Assembly: GCF_052180255.1 (NCBI RefSeq)
Contig: NZ_CP197466.1
Coordinates: forward strand, 3,100,001-3,164,000
Reading direction: 5' to 3'
Origin: Paenibacillus_AM sp052180255
GTDB lineage: Bacteria > Bacillota > Bacilli > Paenibacillales > NBRC-103111
DNA: 64,000 nt
Shown: in pieces, positions 40,460 to 49,328 of the stretch
How positions within the stretch are numbered: position 1 is the first letter of the stretch
How the letters are laid out: each line of letters begins with the position of its first letter
Position numbers and translations under genes: made by a program
The notes under the pieces: generated by a model
The model's input: the letters and a program-made list of their open reading frames with translations, nothing else
Databases searched by the model: none
What the model was told of the DNA's origin: nothing

Positions 40460-41125
40460 TTAACCCTTCATTTTCGCTAAAATAACCCATTTACGCTGCT
40501 GTCGCCGTGAATACTTTGGTAATCCTCGATACAACGCGGCAATCTCTCGATAAGCCATCTTCGCCTTCTCTTCCTGCCCCATTCGTTGGTAAAGCTGACC
40601 TAGCACATAGTAAGCTTCACACGACGAAGTATTCATTTTTCGAAAATGATCCAAGAACTGCAGCGATTTCTGCGGATCCACTTCGACATAGGCTTCCGCT
40701 AGACGCAAGTATGGCTCACCATATTGCACGCGTGGATTCAGCTCGAATGCCTGCTTGATCATCCCTTCGCCTTCTTGTAACGAACCAAGCTTGATCAGAC
40801 ACAGCCCCAGATCGGCATGGACATCTGCAGAATCCCTCATCCGTTCCTTGGACTCAGATAATAGTACGTGCGCTTTCTCGTATTTCTTTTTTCCAATAAG
40901 CAATCTTGCAAGCTCAACCTTCCCTGATGTGTAATGCGGATTAGAGCGTAAATCTTCACGCAGTTTGCGAATGCGACTATTGATCTTTAGTGGACGCATG
41001 ATGCTTGGCATAAATCCGAAAAACCTGCGATCAAGCACATACACAAGTATGAGCAGCACAATAATAGCTAGGAACGGATTTCCTAACAGATACCAAAGAA
41101 GACCGAATATAGCAAATTTGAACAT
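40460..41125 (-). CDS. membrane-anchored TPR protein
   Basis: The 221-residue protein starts with two closely spaced membrane helices (residues ~3-35) followed by a basic stretch. At least three tetratricopeptide-like repeats follow (ADVHADLGLCLIKLGSLQEGEG, then EPYLRLAEAYVEVDPQKSLQ, then EAYYVLGQLYQRMGQEEKAK). It is probably a scaffold at the cytoplasmic membrane face. The ATG at 41125 follows GGGGGG nine bases upstream; longer in-frame starts lie in a region without a ribosome site. Confidence 0.82.
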   Translation of the reverse strand: MFKFAIFGLLWYLLGNPFLAIIVLLILVYVLDRRFFGFMPSIMRPLKINSRIRKLREDLRSNPHYTSGKVELARLLIGKKKYEKAHVLLSESKERMRDSADVHADLGLCLIKLGSLQEGEGMIKQAFELNPRVQYGEPYLRLAEAYVEVDPQKSLQFLDHFRKMNTSSCEAYYVLGQLYQRMGQEEKAKMAYREIAALYRGLPKYSRRQQRKWVILAKMKG

Positions 41126-41285
41126 CCTGTATAACCCCCCATACTTTCCCACTTGTTCCAACTCTATTTTACTATATATACGTCTTAAGGAGAAACGTTC
41201 AGAAAACTGCCTTAAATGCGGAACGAACATCATGTATAATAAAAGAAGTGATTAATTTATGGATTGTCGGATAGGAGAATGTAAC

Positions 41286-41549
41286 ATGGATCAAAAACAA
41301 GCCGAACGCTGGGGTAAAACACGTGCGCGGGGAAGAAATAAATATCTCCTTACATACGGTATACTTGCATGGGGGATCATTCCGTCCATCCTTACAAGCG
41401 TGCTTGAGTTTGTGAACAATGGAGGGCAAATTAGCCCCATGTATGTGGCTATGCGGTTCTTCGTCTTCGCAACGGTTGGATTTTTTGTGACAAATGCGCT
41501 ATGGCAATCACGTGAACAGAAGTTCCACCAATTCGCCGCTCGCAAATAA
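41286..41549 (+). CDS. small two-helix membrane protein, 87 aa
   Basis: The protein has a basic N-terminus (MDQKQAERWGKTRARGRNKYLL), two membrane helices (about residues 23-42 and 55-73) and a polar tail. No family is recognised. GGAGAA precedes the ATG at 41286 by nine bases. A strong hairpin follows and may serve both this gene and the convergent VanZ-like gene. Confidence 0.72.
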   Translation: MDQKQAERWGKTRARGRNKYLLTYGILAWGIIPSILTSVLEFVNNGGQISPMYVAMRFFVFATVGFFVTNALWQSREQKFHQFAARK

Positions 41550-41576
41550 CAAATATTTTCGCAAAATATATGCAAA

Positions 41577-41610
41577 AGCAGCCATCCGCTAGAGAATGGC
41601 TGCTTTTTTT
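41577..41610. terminator. terminator after the 41286 gene
   Basis: AGCAGCCAT and ATGGCTGCT form a perfect 9-bp stem followed by seven T residues. It overlaps the end of the convergent VanZ-like gene. Confidence 0.85.
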
Positions 41611-42122
41611 CGATTATTTCTTCCTTTTATCCCTAAGATTAAACCGTAAATCAACACGACAACCGCCACGCCAATAGCATCCACCGCTACATCAATCGCA
41701 TGTCCAGTACGACCTACGACAAAAGATTGATGCCACTCATCCGAAGCAGCATAAGCCACAGAGAGAAATGCAGATAGGAGCAGCGTGAACATCGTATGCC
41801 TATACTTGAATAATGGACGAAGCACCTTTATCCATAGAAAAGCTAACAGCGCAAATTCGGAAAGATGTCCACACTTACGGATGAAGAATTCCAGCATGTC
41901 ATAAGGCAGCTTATGCGTAATGAAGTCTTTATCATAATAAAATTCAACTTTAGGCAGCCATGTATGAAGACGCTCTTCCGAAATATATTTGGCGAGTGTC
42001 GGCCGCATATCCTGCTCTTTATAAGGCTCCGCCGATTTGTAAAAAATGAATCCCATCCATAGGATCGTTAGAATAAGCCAAATTACAACACGATATTTTC
42101 TATAGAAAGTCATAGCAATCAC
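41589..42122 (-). CDS. VanZ family membrane protein
   Basis: The ~177-residue protein has four or five membrane helices and VanZ-like motifs: FIFYKSAEP, RKCGHLSEFALLAFLW and AYAASDEWHQSFVVGRTGHAIDVAVDAIG, the last being the family hallmark. VanZ confers low-level teicoplanin resistance in enterococci; most homologues are of unknown role. A GTG at 42122 overlaps the stop of the upstream gene (GTGA), which suggests coupling. An ATG three codons later is equally possible, since neither has a clear ribosome site. Confidence 0.88.
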   Translation of the reverse strand: MIAMTFYRKYRVVIWLILTILWMGFIFYKSAEPYKEQDMRPTLAKYISEERLHTWLPKVEFYYDKDFITHKLPYDMLEFFIRKCGHLSEFALLAFLWIKVLRPLFKYRHTMFTLLLSAFLSVAYAASDEWHQSFVVGRTGHAIDVAVDAIGVAVVVLIYGLILGIKGRNNRKKAAIL

Positions 42123-42481
42123 GCTTTATTGGTACGAATCGGCTCGGAGTCATCCTCTTCGCGTATATCGTATCGCGGCATGGATGGACGAGTCGGTCCG
42201 TTGCCTTTATTTTTCAAGCTCATGAGAATGAAGAAATCAAAAATCAATGCATTCACGAATGCGATCCCATACACGATCACACCAAAATTCACGGCAAACG
42301 GTACATCATCCACCGTACGCAACCATAGAATGGAGCCTGCTGTAAATGCAATATTGACGAGAGTCGATATGCCAAAAGATAAGCCTAGCTTCTTCGTTCG
42401 ATGCATAAGCAGCATGGCAATACCGAGTGTTGCGATAAAGTTAATCCCCATCCAAATCCAGTACAATACATCATTAGACAC
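42119..42481 (-). CDS. three-helix membrane protein, hypothetical
   Basis: The ~120-residue protein has three or four hydrophobic segments (IWMGINFIATLGIAMLLM, LVNIAFTAGSILWL, IVYGIAFVNALIFDFFILM) and a charged tail (DIREEDDSEPIRTNKA). A GTG at 42481 behind AGGAG is the best start. It is translationally coupled to the VanZ-like gene. The family is not recognised. Confidence 0.7.
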   Translation of the reverse strand: MSNDVLYWIWMGINFIATLGIAMLLMHRTKKLGLSFGISTLVNIAFTAGSILWLRTVDDVPFAVNFGVIVYGIAFVNALIFDFFILMSLKNKGNGPTRPSMPRYDIREEDDSEPIRTNKA

Positions 42482-42541
42482 CGCACAATCACTCCTGAAC
42501 GAACCATTTTTATAAGCTAAGGTTAGCATGAAAAAAATCCC

Positions 42542-42570
42542 TTGTCTAACATGACATTTTTGTGTAAAAT
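42542..42570 (+). promoter_or_regulatory. promoter of the tRNA-Ala gene
   Basis: TTGTCT, a 17-bp spacer and TAAAAT lie 21 bp upstream of the mature tRNA 5' end. Confidence 0.65.
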
Positions 42571-42591
42571 ATTAAAAGTCAACAGATTTCC

Positions 42592-42664
42592 GGGGCCTTA
42601 GCTCAGCTGGGAGAGCGCATCGCTGGCAGCGATGAGGTCAGGGGTTCGATCCCCCTAGGCTCCA
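42592..42664 (+). tRNA. tRNA-Ala, anticodon GGC
   Basis: The 73-nt cloverleaf is complete: acceptor GGGGCCT/AGGCTCC (one G-U), D arm GCTC/GAGC with an AGCTGGGA loop, anticodon stem CATCG/CGATG with loop CTGGCAG (anticodon GGC), variable loop AGGTC, and T arm AGGGG/CCCCT around TTCGATC. The CCA end is not encoded. It has its own promoter, and a terminator starts seven bases after it. Confidence 0.96.
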
Positions 42665-42670
42665 TATGTA

Positions 42671-42715
42671 AAAAACCTCTAAACACAAGGATTTACGAGT
42701 GTTTAGAGGTTTTTT
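42671..42715. terminator. terminator of tRNA-Ala, shared with the VWA operon
   Basis: AAAAACCTCTAAACAC and GTGTTTAGAGGTTTTT form a perfect 16-bp stem with A/T runs on both sides. On the minus strand it lies 48 bp after the VWA gene stop. Confidence 0.9.
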
Positions 42716-42762
42716 AATGTGCAAAAATTATACTACAGCAAGAATTTTTTGAGTTAGTCAGG

Positions 42763-43974
42763 CTACTTCTTCTCTCCAACACGTGCACTCAGCTGCACCA
42801 AGTCCATTCCTTTCAGCGCGCCTTCGATCAGTTCAGGCAGCCGGTCTGGTGAACAGCCAAAAGATGGGATTCCGTAAGAAGCAAGCCTTTTGGCGATCGC
42901 CTCGTCATACGAAGGAATACCTTCATCAGACAGCGCTAACAAACAGAGTACTTTGACGCCTGCTTGATGAAGCTCATCCATTCTTCGCAGAAACTCGGAA
43001 CGATTTCCGAACTCATATAGATCAGAGACGAGTATGAACAGCGTCTTCTGCGGTTCTTTAATAAATTGCTCACAGTAAGCAACAGATTTGTTAATGTCGG
43101 TCCCGCCGCCAAGCTGGATGCCAAAAAGCATATCAACCGGGTCATTCGCGCACTGCTCACTTAAATCGACTACCTCGGTGTCAAAAGCTACGACCTTTGT
43201 TTCGAGCGAAGGCATACTTGCGAAGATCGAGCCGACGATGGAAGCGTAAATGACGGAGTTTGCCATTGAGCCGCTCTGGTCAATGTCAAGAATGACCGTC
43301 CATTCCTTGCTTTTGCGGGCCCGGTCGAAGAAATATACTTTTTCCGGGATGAGCAGCTTGCGGTCCGTATCGTAATGTTTCAAATTTTTGCGAATCGTCG
43401 TATTCCAATCGAGTCCCGTCACGGATGGAATGGGGGAATGTTTTCTCCGGTTGAGTGCCCCCGTTACAGCTCGCCGGAGATCTTCAGACATCCGCTTCAT
43501 AATTTCATCCACAACTGCTTTGACAAGCTGTCTGGCCGTTTCTTTCGTTTGCTCAGGGATTCTTCCTTTAAGCGACATCAGGGTCGCAACCATTTGCACA
43601 TCCGGCTTTACTTGCGACAGCAGCTCCGGTTCAAAAAGCAATTGCGTCATCCCTTTGCGCTCAATGGCGTCAGCTTGAATGACCGAAACGACATCTGGCG
43701 GAAAAAACGTCCGAATATCGCCGAGCCATTTCGCAAGCTTTGGAGAAGAAGAACCGAGACCCGCAGCTCTTGTCTGCCCTTTTTGACCCGAACGAGATGA
43801 ATCGTCAATCAACAGTGTATCATCATAAATGGCCGCAAGCGCTTCATCCATAATCCGTGCTTCCTCATCCAGCAGGCACGCTAATGTGCTGTCAAAAGAC
43901 TTCAACTTCTCTTCAGTCGCTGCGCCTAGAATCAAGCGCCACCTTTTCATCTTTTCCCGATTGTCCGCCGTCAT
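42763..43974 (-). CDS. VWA-domain protein with intact MIDAS, partner of the MoxR ATPase
   Basis: The 403-residue protein has a helical N-terminal half (to about residue 215) and a C-terminal von Willebrand factor A domain. Its metal-ion-dependent adhesion site is complete: D232-Q-S234-G-S236 in ILDIDQSGSMANS, T292 in GGGTDI and D318 in LVSDLYEFG. The layout matches the CoxE/YehP-like VWA proteins that act as substrate adaptors for MoxR ATPases (compare ViaA, NorD and CbbO). It is the last gene of the five-gene operon, starting three bases after the preceding stop, and is probably translated by coupling. Confidence 0.9.
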   Translation of the reverse strand: MTADNREKMKRWRLILGAATEEKLKSFDSTLACLLDEEARIMDEALAAIYDDTLLIDDSSRSGQKGQTRAAGLGSSSPKLAKWLGDIRTFFPPDVVSVIQADAIERKGMTQLLFEPELLSQVKPDVQMVATLMSLKGRIPEQTKETARQLVKAVVDEIMKRMSEDLRRAVTGALNRRKHSPIPSVTGLDWNTTIRKNLKHYDTDRKLLIPEKVYFFDRARKSKEWTVILDIDQSGSMANSVIYASIVGSIFASMPSLETKVVAFDTEVVDLSEQCANDPVDMLFGIQLGGGTDINKSVAYCEQFIKEPQKTLFILVSDLYEFGNRSEFLRRMDELHQAGVKVLCLLALSDEGIPSYDEAIAKRLASYGIPSFGCSPDRLPELIEGALKGMDLVQLSARVGEKK

Positions 43975-43977
43975 CGC

Positions 43978-46392
43978 TTATAAGTCCCCGAAATCAAAGT
44001 CATTAAGTTCATCGAGTTTCTCCTTTTCTTCTTCTCTAAGCGGACGCTGCAAGGCTTCGCCAGTCGCAATGGCGCCAAGCCCCCATAGTTCCCCCATGAG
44101 CTCAGCGATGTTCGCCTTCTCTCTTGCTTCAAACGTCCCGAAGGCTCTGCGCAAAAAGACGAGCGAGCGATAAAATTGCTCATTCTCAAGCGATTGAATA
44201 TAAGCATCGAGCTGCTCCCACAAAAAGCTGCGTGACAACAAAGCGTACCGGTTGCGCATGGCGAGCCCCTCGAACCATCCTGCTCCAAGATCAGCCGGAA
44301 TGCCTGGTGATAATCTTCGCGACATTTCCTGTGCGCTTCTCGCTTCATCGACTTCATTTCGTTCCAGCAAAATGGCAAAAGCGAGGCCCGACAGTTTCGC
44401 ATTGCGATCGTCACGCATTGATAATTCGCGCAGCTTCTGCAGCCAAATCTGATCGTCGACGATTTCGTAATGTTCCTGCGCGATGCTGTGGAACGTTTGA
44501 ATAGCGCTTGCCATCGTTTTGGCCGCCTCGTCATTGCAGTTCGCAACATCGACAAGAAGGAGCGAACCCCGAAGAAACAGCTGCTCAAGGAGCGGAATGA
44601 GCGAATCCGTCGCGATTCGGCGGATGGAGCCGTATCCAATTAAAACGGACAATTCCAAAGCTGCTGAAGCGATTTGTTCGAAGTTTCCTGAATCAACAGC
44701 AAGCTCCTGCAGTACTCCTCTTGCCTGCTCCATCAAGCTTGGCAAATCAGCTGTGCAGGCGAGGCGAATGATTCGAGATGCTTCGGCAATGTCGGCGCAT
44801 GCCTGCAGCTTTTCATGAATAACGAACGCGGCTGCAAGCTCAATCGTCTCCCCTTTCAAGGTCGATTCAACCGCTTCAATTTCCGCCTCCGGCGACCATT
44901 GCAGCACCCAATTTTCCGCCCAAGAAGCCGAAGCCTGACTGACATGCTGTTTTTTTACAAAGCTGATGCCGAGCAATTCCAGTCGATGCAGGAGTACGGA
45001 CCGATTCAAATCGATAAAAGCGGCTTCGACCGTTTTGACACGGCGATTTTCACGCAAATCAAGCTCGAGCGTTGTGGCTACCGTCGATTTATATTTCTCC
45101 AGCTTAAGCCGCTTCAGCTCGCGATTAAGGTCATCTTGAATAGGCGTTTGACTGACTCCGTCCGGCAAGCTGCCAATAGCTGTACCAACATCCGTTCTGG
45201 CCAAAGCTTCTGAAATAACGGACAATTCCCCGTACCCCATCAAAACGATCGCCGCATCGCGTAATTCCCGCCAAGTCGGCGAAGTTCCATCATGCATGAC
45301 GGCCAGAGCTTGCGCCAATCGAACGCCTTCAATGACCGAAGCAGTCGAACGATAAGTCCCCTGCTCACGTAAGTAAGCAGCGACTTTCGATAAATACATC
45401 GTCGGAAGTTTCCACAGTTCATTTTGCTGCAAGCATGTCCAGAAAAGTTCGTAATAGGCAGGCGCCTGATTGCCGGCTCCATAACCTGAATACGTTGAAA
45501 GCTTATAGTAAGAGTAAGGCATCAGCGTAATTTTCGTACGAACTTTAGGCAGTCCTTCCAGCTCGCGATCGGTCATAGACGGCAATTCAGGGCGCAGTGC
45601 TGAAGCATGGTGTGCGCCGGTGACGACGACGATTTTTTCAGGTGCGTGACCTGAGCGGATCGTCTCCTCGATTTTTCTCCTCATGTAAGCTTCGCGTATT
45701 TCGTTGTAGGCCGCTTCTTCCGGCGCAAGATTCTGCTCAGCTTCTTGCATAAGCGCTCTCGTCTGAATCGAGTAATGATCGATCGACTCGCGGTACGCCT
45801 CTTTACTTGTACAATGCTCAAAATAGCGCTCCCAATACGCTTCATAGTCCGGTTCGCCCGAAAGCTCGGTGATTTGTTCATACATTTTATTTTGCAATTG
45901 AACATAACTCGCGCGATCACTCGCCGCATTCTTTCCTTCGGCCCCTTGCACCACTTCTGCTTCCACTTCTTCTTCTTCTTCTTCTGCTTTCGCCTTGCGG
46001 ATAGCGCCTTTTCGATGCTCATACAAACTCAGCGAAATCGTCGACGGCAGGTCCATGAATTCCGCATGAATGCCGTGCTGCTTCGCCCACCTGAACGCCT
46101 CGTATTCAGGCGAATAGCTTGCAAAAGGGTAAATAAGCGTGCGAACCGGTAATTCATCCGTATAAGCGAGCAGCGCAACTGGCGGTTTGACTCCGCTCAT
46201 CGTCAGCTGAACAATATAATCGTTCGCATCGTTCGGACCTTCGACCAAAATAGCCGTCGGCTGCTTTTCTTCCAGAAAGGCACGTAGATGGTACGCGCCC
46301 GCCGGTGATAAATGCCGAATGCCGAACACATTCACTCGGTTTTCTTCGCTCACCCGTTCAGTTCTGAGCAGACGTTGTATAGGCTCCGCCAT
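43978..46392 (-). CDS. DUF5682-type protein with ChaN/TraB-like motifs
   Basis: The 804-residue protein opens with NVFGIRHLSPAGAYHLRAFL and ILVEGPNDANDYI, and near residue 262 has VVVTGAHHAS. A GxRH, an EGP and a GxHH element in this order recall the metal-binding core of the EreA/ChaN/TraB superfamily. The rest is helical, ending in an acidic tail, and a lysine- and glutamate-rich insert lies near residues 120-150. Its function is unknown. DUF5682 genes are, as far as I recall, found beside MoxR and VWA genes in other bacteria. It overlaps the MoxR gene by 43 bases, tight coupling that suggests fixed stoichiometry. Confidence 0.75.
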   Translation of the reverse strand: MAEPIQRLLRTERVSEENRVNVFGIRHLSPAGAYHLRAFLEEKQPTAILVEGPNDANDYIVQLTMSGVKPPVALLAYTDELPVRTLIYPFASYSPEYEAFRWAKQHGIHAEFMDLPSTISLSLYEHRKGAIRKAKAEEEEEEVEAEVVQGAEGKNAASDRASYVQLQNKMYEQITELSGEPDYEAYWERYFEHCTSKEAYRESIDHYSIQTRALMQEAEQNLAPEEAAYNEIREAYMRRKIEETIRSGHAPEKIVVVTGAHHASALRPELPSMTDRELEGLPKVRTKITLMPYSYYKLSTYSGYGAGNQAPAYYELFWTCLQQNELWKLPTMYLSKVAAYLREQGTYRSTASVIEGVRLAQALAVMHDGTSPTWRELRDAAIVLMGYGELSVISEALARTDVGTAIGSLPDGVSQTPIQDDLNRELKRLKLEKYKSTVATTLELDLRENRRVKTVEAAFIDLNRSVLLHRLELLGISFVKKQHVSQASASWAENWVLQWSPEAEIEAVESTLKGETIELAAAFVIHEKLQACADIAEASRIIRLACTADLPSLMEQARGVLQELAVDSGNFEQIASAALELSVLIGYGSIRRIATDSLIPLLEQLFLRGSLLLVDVANCNDEAAKTMASAIQTFHSIAQEHYEIVDDQIWLQKLRELSMRDDRNAKLSGLAFAILLERNEVDEARSAQEMSRRLSPGIPADLGAGWFEGLAMRNRYALLSRSFLWEQLDAYIQSLENEQFYRSLVFLRRAFGTFEAREKANIAELMGELWGLGAIATGEALQRPLREEEKEKLDELNDFDFGDL

Positions 46393-47447
46393 GTCGATCC
46401 CCGCTTCTTCATTACATTTTCCAGATATTCCTTCCAGACGAGCTTGTCCTTCTCCTCATCCTTCACGATCGCACCTTGCAAGCCTGCGGCAATATCTTCA
46501 TCGCTGATGGTGCCGCTGCCAAAGCTGCCGGCAAGCGCCATACTGCCCGTTAACAAGGAAATAGCTTCCGCTGTCGAAATAACCCCGCTCGTCGGCTTCA
46601 CTTTCTCTTTGCCGTCCAGTGTCATGCCACTGCGAATCTCTCTGAAAATCGTGACGACTTTGCGCACCGCCTCATCATCCGGCAAGGATGCCTTCAGCTC
46701 ATAACTCGCTGAAATTTCAGCTACGCGCTTGCATACAATGTCCACTTCCGTGTCCAAATCCGATGGTGCAGGCAGCACAATTATGTTGAAACGGCGCTTC
46801 AATGCTGCTGACATGTCGTTAACGCCACGATCGCGCGTATTGGCGGTAGCTATGACAGAGAAGCCGCGTGCTGCCGAAACCTCGCTTCCCAGCTCAGGGA
46901 CGGAAATCGTTTTTTCAGACAAAATCGAAATGAGCGCATCTTGCACTTCGGAAGCGCAACGCGATATTTCTTCAAATCGGGCAATCCCGCCTGTTTCCAT
47001 CGCGCGATAAATTGGACTTTTAATAATCGCCTGCTCGGAAGGCCCTTGCGCAAGCAGCATCGCATAATTCCAGGAATAACGAATTTGCTCTTCGCTAGTT
47101 CCGGCCGTACCTTGAATCACTTTCGAAGAATCACCGTGAATGGCCGCCGTCAAATTTTCCGACAGCCATGATTTTGCCGTTCCCGGCTCGCCAATTAGCA
47201 ACAGCGCACGGTCTGTCAGCAATGTAGCAATTGCCATTTCAACAAGTCTGCGGTTCCCGATATATTTCGGTGTAATGGTGACATCGCCCGCTTTGCCCCC
47301 AGTAATGAAAGTTAACACCGCTTTCGGCGAAAGCTGCCAGCCAGCCGGTTTGCTGTCTTTATCGACGCTTTTCAGTGCTTCTATTTCTGCGGCATACAGA
47401 CGCTCTGCCGGCAATCTAACGACATTTTGCTCTTGATTTGAACTCAT
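46350..47447 (-). CDS. MoxR-type AAA+ ATPase
   Basis: The 365-residue AAA+ protein has Walker A GEPGTAKS (residues 86-93), a Walker B region reading GIARFEEISR (the usual Asp-Glu is Glu-Glu), sensor-1 Asn in ATANTRDRG (203) and an arginine-finger candidate in ALKRRFN. Short insertions and a C-terminal lid are as in the MoxR branch. MoxR ATPases remodel or load metal into target proteins together with VWA partners. AAAGGGATG precedes the ATG. The gene is third in the operon. Confidence 0.92.
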   Translation of the reverse strand: MSSNQEQNVVRLPAERLYAAEIEALKSVDKDSKPAGWQLSPKAVLTFITGGKAGDVTITPKYIGNRRLVEMAIATLLTDRALLLIGEPGTAKSWLSENLTAAIHGDSSKVIQGTAGTSEEQIRYSWNYAMLLAQGPSEQAIIKSPIYRAMETGGIARFEEISRCASEVQDALISILSEKTISVPELGSEVSAARGFSVIATANTRDRGVNDMSAALKRRFNIIVLPAPSDLDTEVDIVCKRVAEISASYELKASLPDDEAVRKVVTIFREIRSGMTLDGKEKVKPTSGVISTAEAISLLTGSMALAGSFGSGTISDEDIAAGLQGAIVKDEEKDKLVWKEYLENVMKKRGSTWRSLYNVCSELNG

Positions 47448-47485
47448 ACGCTCATCCCTTTCTGTGCTTCAACCGTTTCTTCTGC

Positions 47486-49309
47486 TTACTTAGCTCGAAG
47501 TTTCTCGACAATTTCCAGTAATTGCTCTTTAACTCGCTCGCCTTTCGGAGACTGAGCGAAATGCTCCAAATGATCGGCATAATTACCTGGTAACATATGG
47601 AATAAATGGAATAGCAGCGAATGCGAATGTACATAGTAATATCGTTTGATTCCTCCATTCTCCAGCGCTTCCATCACCAGATCAGGTGCTTCCTCATGCC
47701 CTAACTTGAGTAATGTGATGAGCATTTGGGCCGTATTGTCATTTGAAAGATCAAGTTGATTTTTACATTTATGAATCAAATAAGTAATAACTGTCGAACT
47801 CGGACGTGTTGCCGTGCCGTACACAAGTCTGCACACCAAGTCATCTTGATTCATTTTCATAAACAAATCAATCCATCTTGCATCCCAGTTTCGCGTCCAT
47901 TGCTGCTCTTCTTCCAGATCGGCATTTAGTTGACGCACCATGTTCGGAATGATGCGTGGTATATATTCCAGCAGTTCCTTAACTGTTTTCCTGGATCGCT
48001 CCTCAAATTCCGGCGCGAATCTTTCATAAACATCCGCTGGCGATAGCAGTTTGAAAGCTGCCCACAGGCTGTTGCAGATGAAAGCCTTTTTATTTTTATC
48101 TTGCAAATCGAGCACAAATGGAAGTGCCTCCGAATATTGCATATTTTGCAGCATGTTGACCGCCATGTTTTGAAGCCAATATGTATGCTGATTGACAAAT
48201 CCCGGTGTGGACAACAGCTTGGTAAGCAGCGTATACACTTCCTCACTTTCAAATCCATCCAAGCTTTGCAGATCTACATGGAGCTCTTCGACAGCCTTCT
48301 CCAGCTCTTTGTTCTTTTCTTTCTTTTTCCCCTTGTCTGTCTCATTCTCCGTCACTTTTGTTTTCTCTTGCGCCAGTGAAACAAGAATACGTTCGAAGGC
48401 AGCATCCGCATGAGCAATAACTTGATTCGCAAGACGAAAAGAGCTGGACCTGCGAATCGGCTCAACGGCCAATTCCCGATCTTTCGACTTCAACACTGCA
48501 AACAGCCGATCGAGCGCTTGTTCCGTGCCCAAAGTCGACAGCGCATAATAAGCCGCCTCTCGAATTTCTTTCTTCTTATCGTCCGCCTGCTCCAAAATAA
48601 ACGACTCTTGATCGGTAAAATGGCCTAAAATTTTAATCGCAGCCGCACGAACCTCGACAGATCCCTCTTGAGCCGCAGCTAAATACAGATCAAGACCTTC
48701 TTCCTGCTGCAAACGATAAATATGCTCCAGTCGCCGTGCATCTCCCTTGCCACCTTGTTGTCTGAATTGCTGGTGCAGCACAGGTAATATTTCCGGTCCG
48801 TAAGTGAGCAGTACTTGATTATGGATAAAATCAGCAATTTCCGAGTAGCCGTCATCCAAGGCGTCTACTGCCGAAAACATGACACGGAAATCGTTAAAAA
48901 GTCCCTCCTCATGTGCCTGGTGGATCACTTCCCATCTTCCCGAGCCTTTGGTGTTCAACGCTTCAATAAGCGGCTGCAGCTTGCGATAAGGAGTGTCAGT
49001 GCCAATTTGGATTTGCGTTCCCGCTATAGCATGGCGTTCCGTTTGCGGTTCTGTTTTTCCTTGCGTATATAACACAGAAGTTAGCAGCGTGCCCAAATCC
49101 AGCAGCTTAACCGCGCCATCTTCCCGATTCGACTCCAATACTTCCTGCACCGCTTGCGCGATTCGTTTGAACACTGCCGCCGACTCTCCAAGCTTATGCA
49201 GCTGAGGCAGTATTCTCTTCAAGTTAAAATCGCCCGCGGCCATTCCGCTGCCCGCAATGAACAGTCTGCGAACCTCCCGATTCAAATCAAATAACAAATC
49301 GATACTCAT
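47486..49309 (-). CDS. HEAT-like repeat scaffold protein
   Basis: The 607-residue protein is entirely helical. Clear HEAT-like units lie around residues 215-300 (EVRAAAIKILGHFTDQESFIL, then EIREAAYYALSTLGTEQALDRLFAVL). A charged coiled segment of Lys and Glu (KTKVTENETDKGKKKEKNKE) splits the two halves at about residue 335. No catalytic motif is seen. In this operon it most likely holds partners together or presents the client of the ATPase, an inference from context. AGGAAGAGG-type purines precede the ATG at 49309. Confidence 0.78.
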   Translation of the reverse strand: MSIDLLFDLNREVRRLFIAGSGMAAGDFNLKRILPQLHKLGESAAVFKRIAQAVQEVLESNREDGAVKLLDLGTLLTSVLYTQGKTEPQTERHAIAGTQIQIGTDTPYRKLQPLIEALNTKGSGRWEVIHQAHEEGLFNDFRVMFSAVDALDDGYSEIADFIHNQVLLTYGPEILPVLHQQFRQQGGKGDARRLEHIYRLQQEEGLDLYLAAAQEGSVEVRAAAIKILGHFTDQESFILEQADDKKKEIREAAYYALSTLGTEQALDRLFAVLKSKDRELAVEPIRRSSSFRLANQVIAHADAAFERILVSLAQEKTKVTENETDKGKKKEKNKELEKAVEELHVDLQSLDGFESEEVYTLLTKLLSTPGFVNQHTYWLQNMAVNMLQNMQYSEALPFVLDLQDKNKKAFICNSLWAAFKLLSPADVYERFAPEFEERSRKTVKELLEYIPRIIPNMVRQLNADLEEEQQWTRNWDARWIDLFMKMNQDDLVCRLVYGTATRPSSTVITYLIHKCKNQLDLSNDNTAQMLITLLKLGHEEAPDLVMEALENGGIKRYYYVHSHSLLFHLFHMLPGNYADHLEHFAQSPKGERVKEQLLEIVEKLRAK

Positions 49310-49328
49310 GTATGTCTTCTCCTCTTCC

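Noticed and set aside
43375..43800. Plus-strand ORF of ~140 codons opposite the VWA gene
   Set aside because: It is complementary to a strong coding frame, with rare residue usage and no ribosome site or promoter.
45681..46022. Lys-rich antisense and alternate-frame ORFs inside the DUF5682 and VWA genes
   Set aside because: They lie in other frames of G+C-rich genes, lack ribosome sites and have skewed composition, as expected of shadows.
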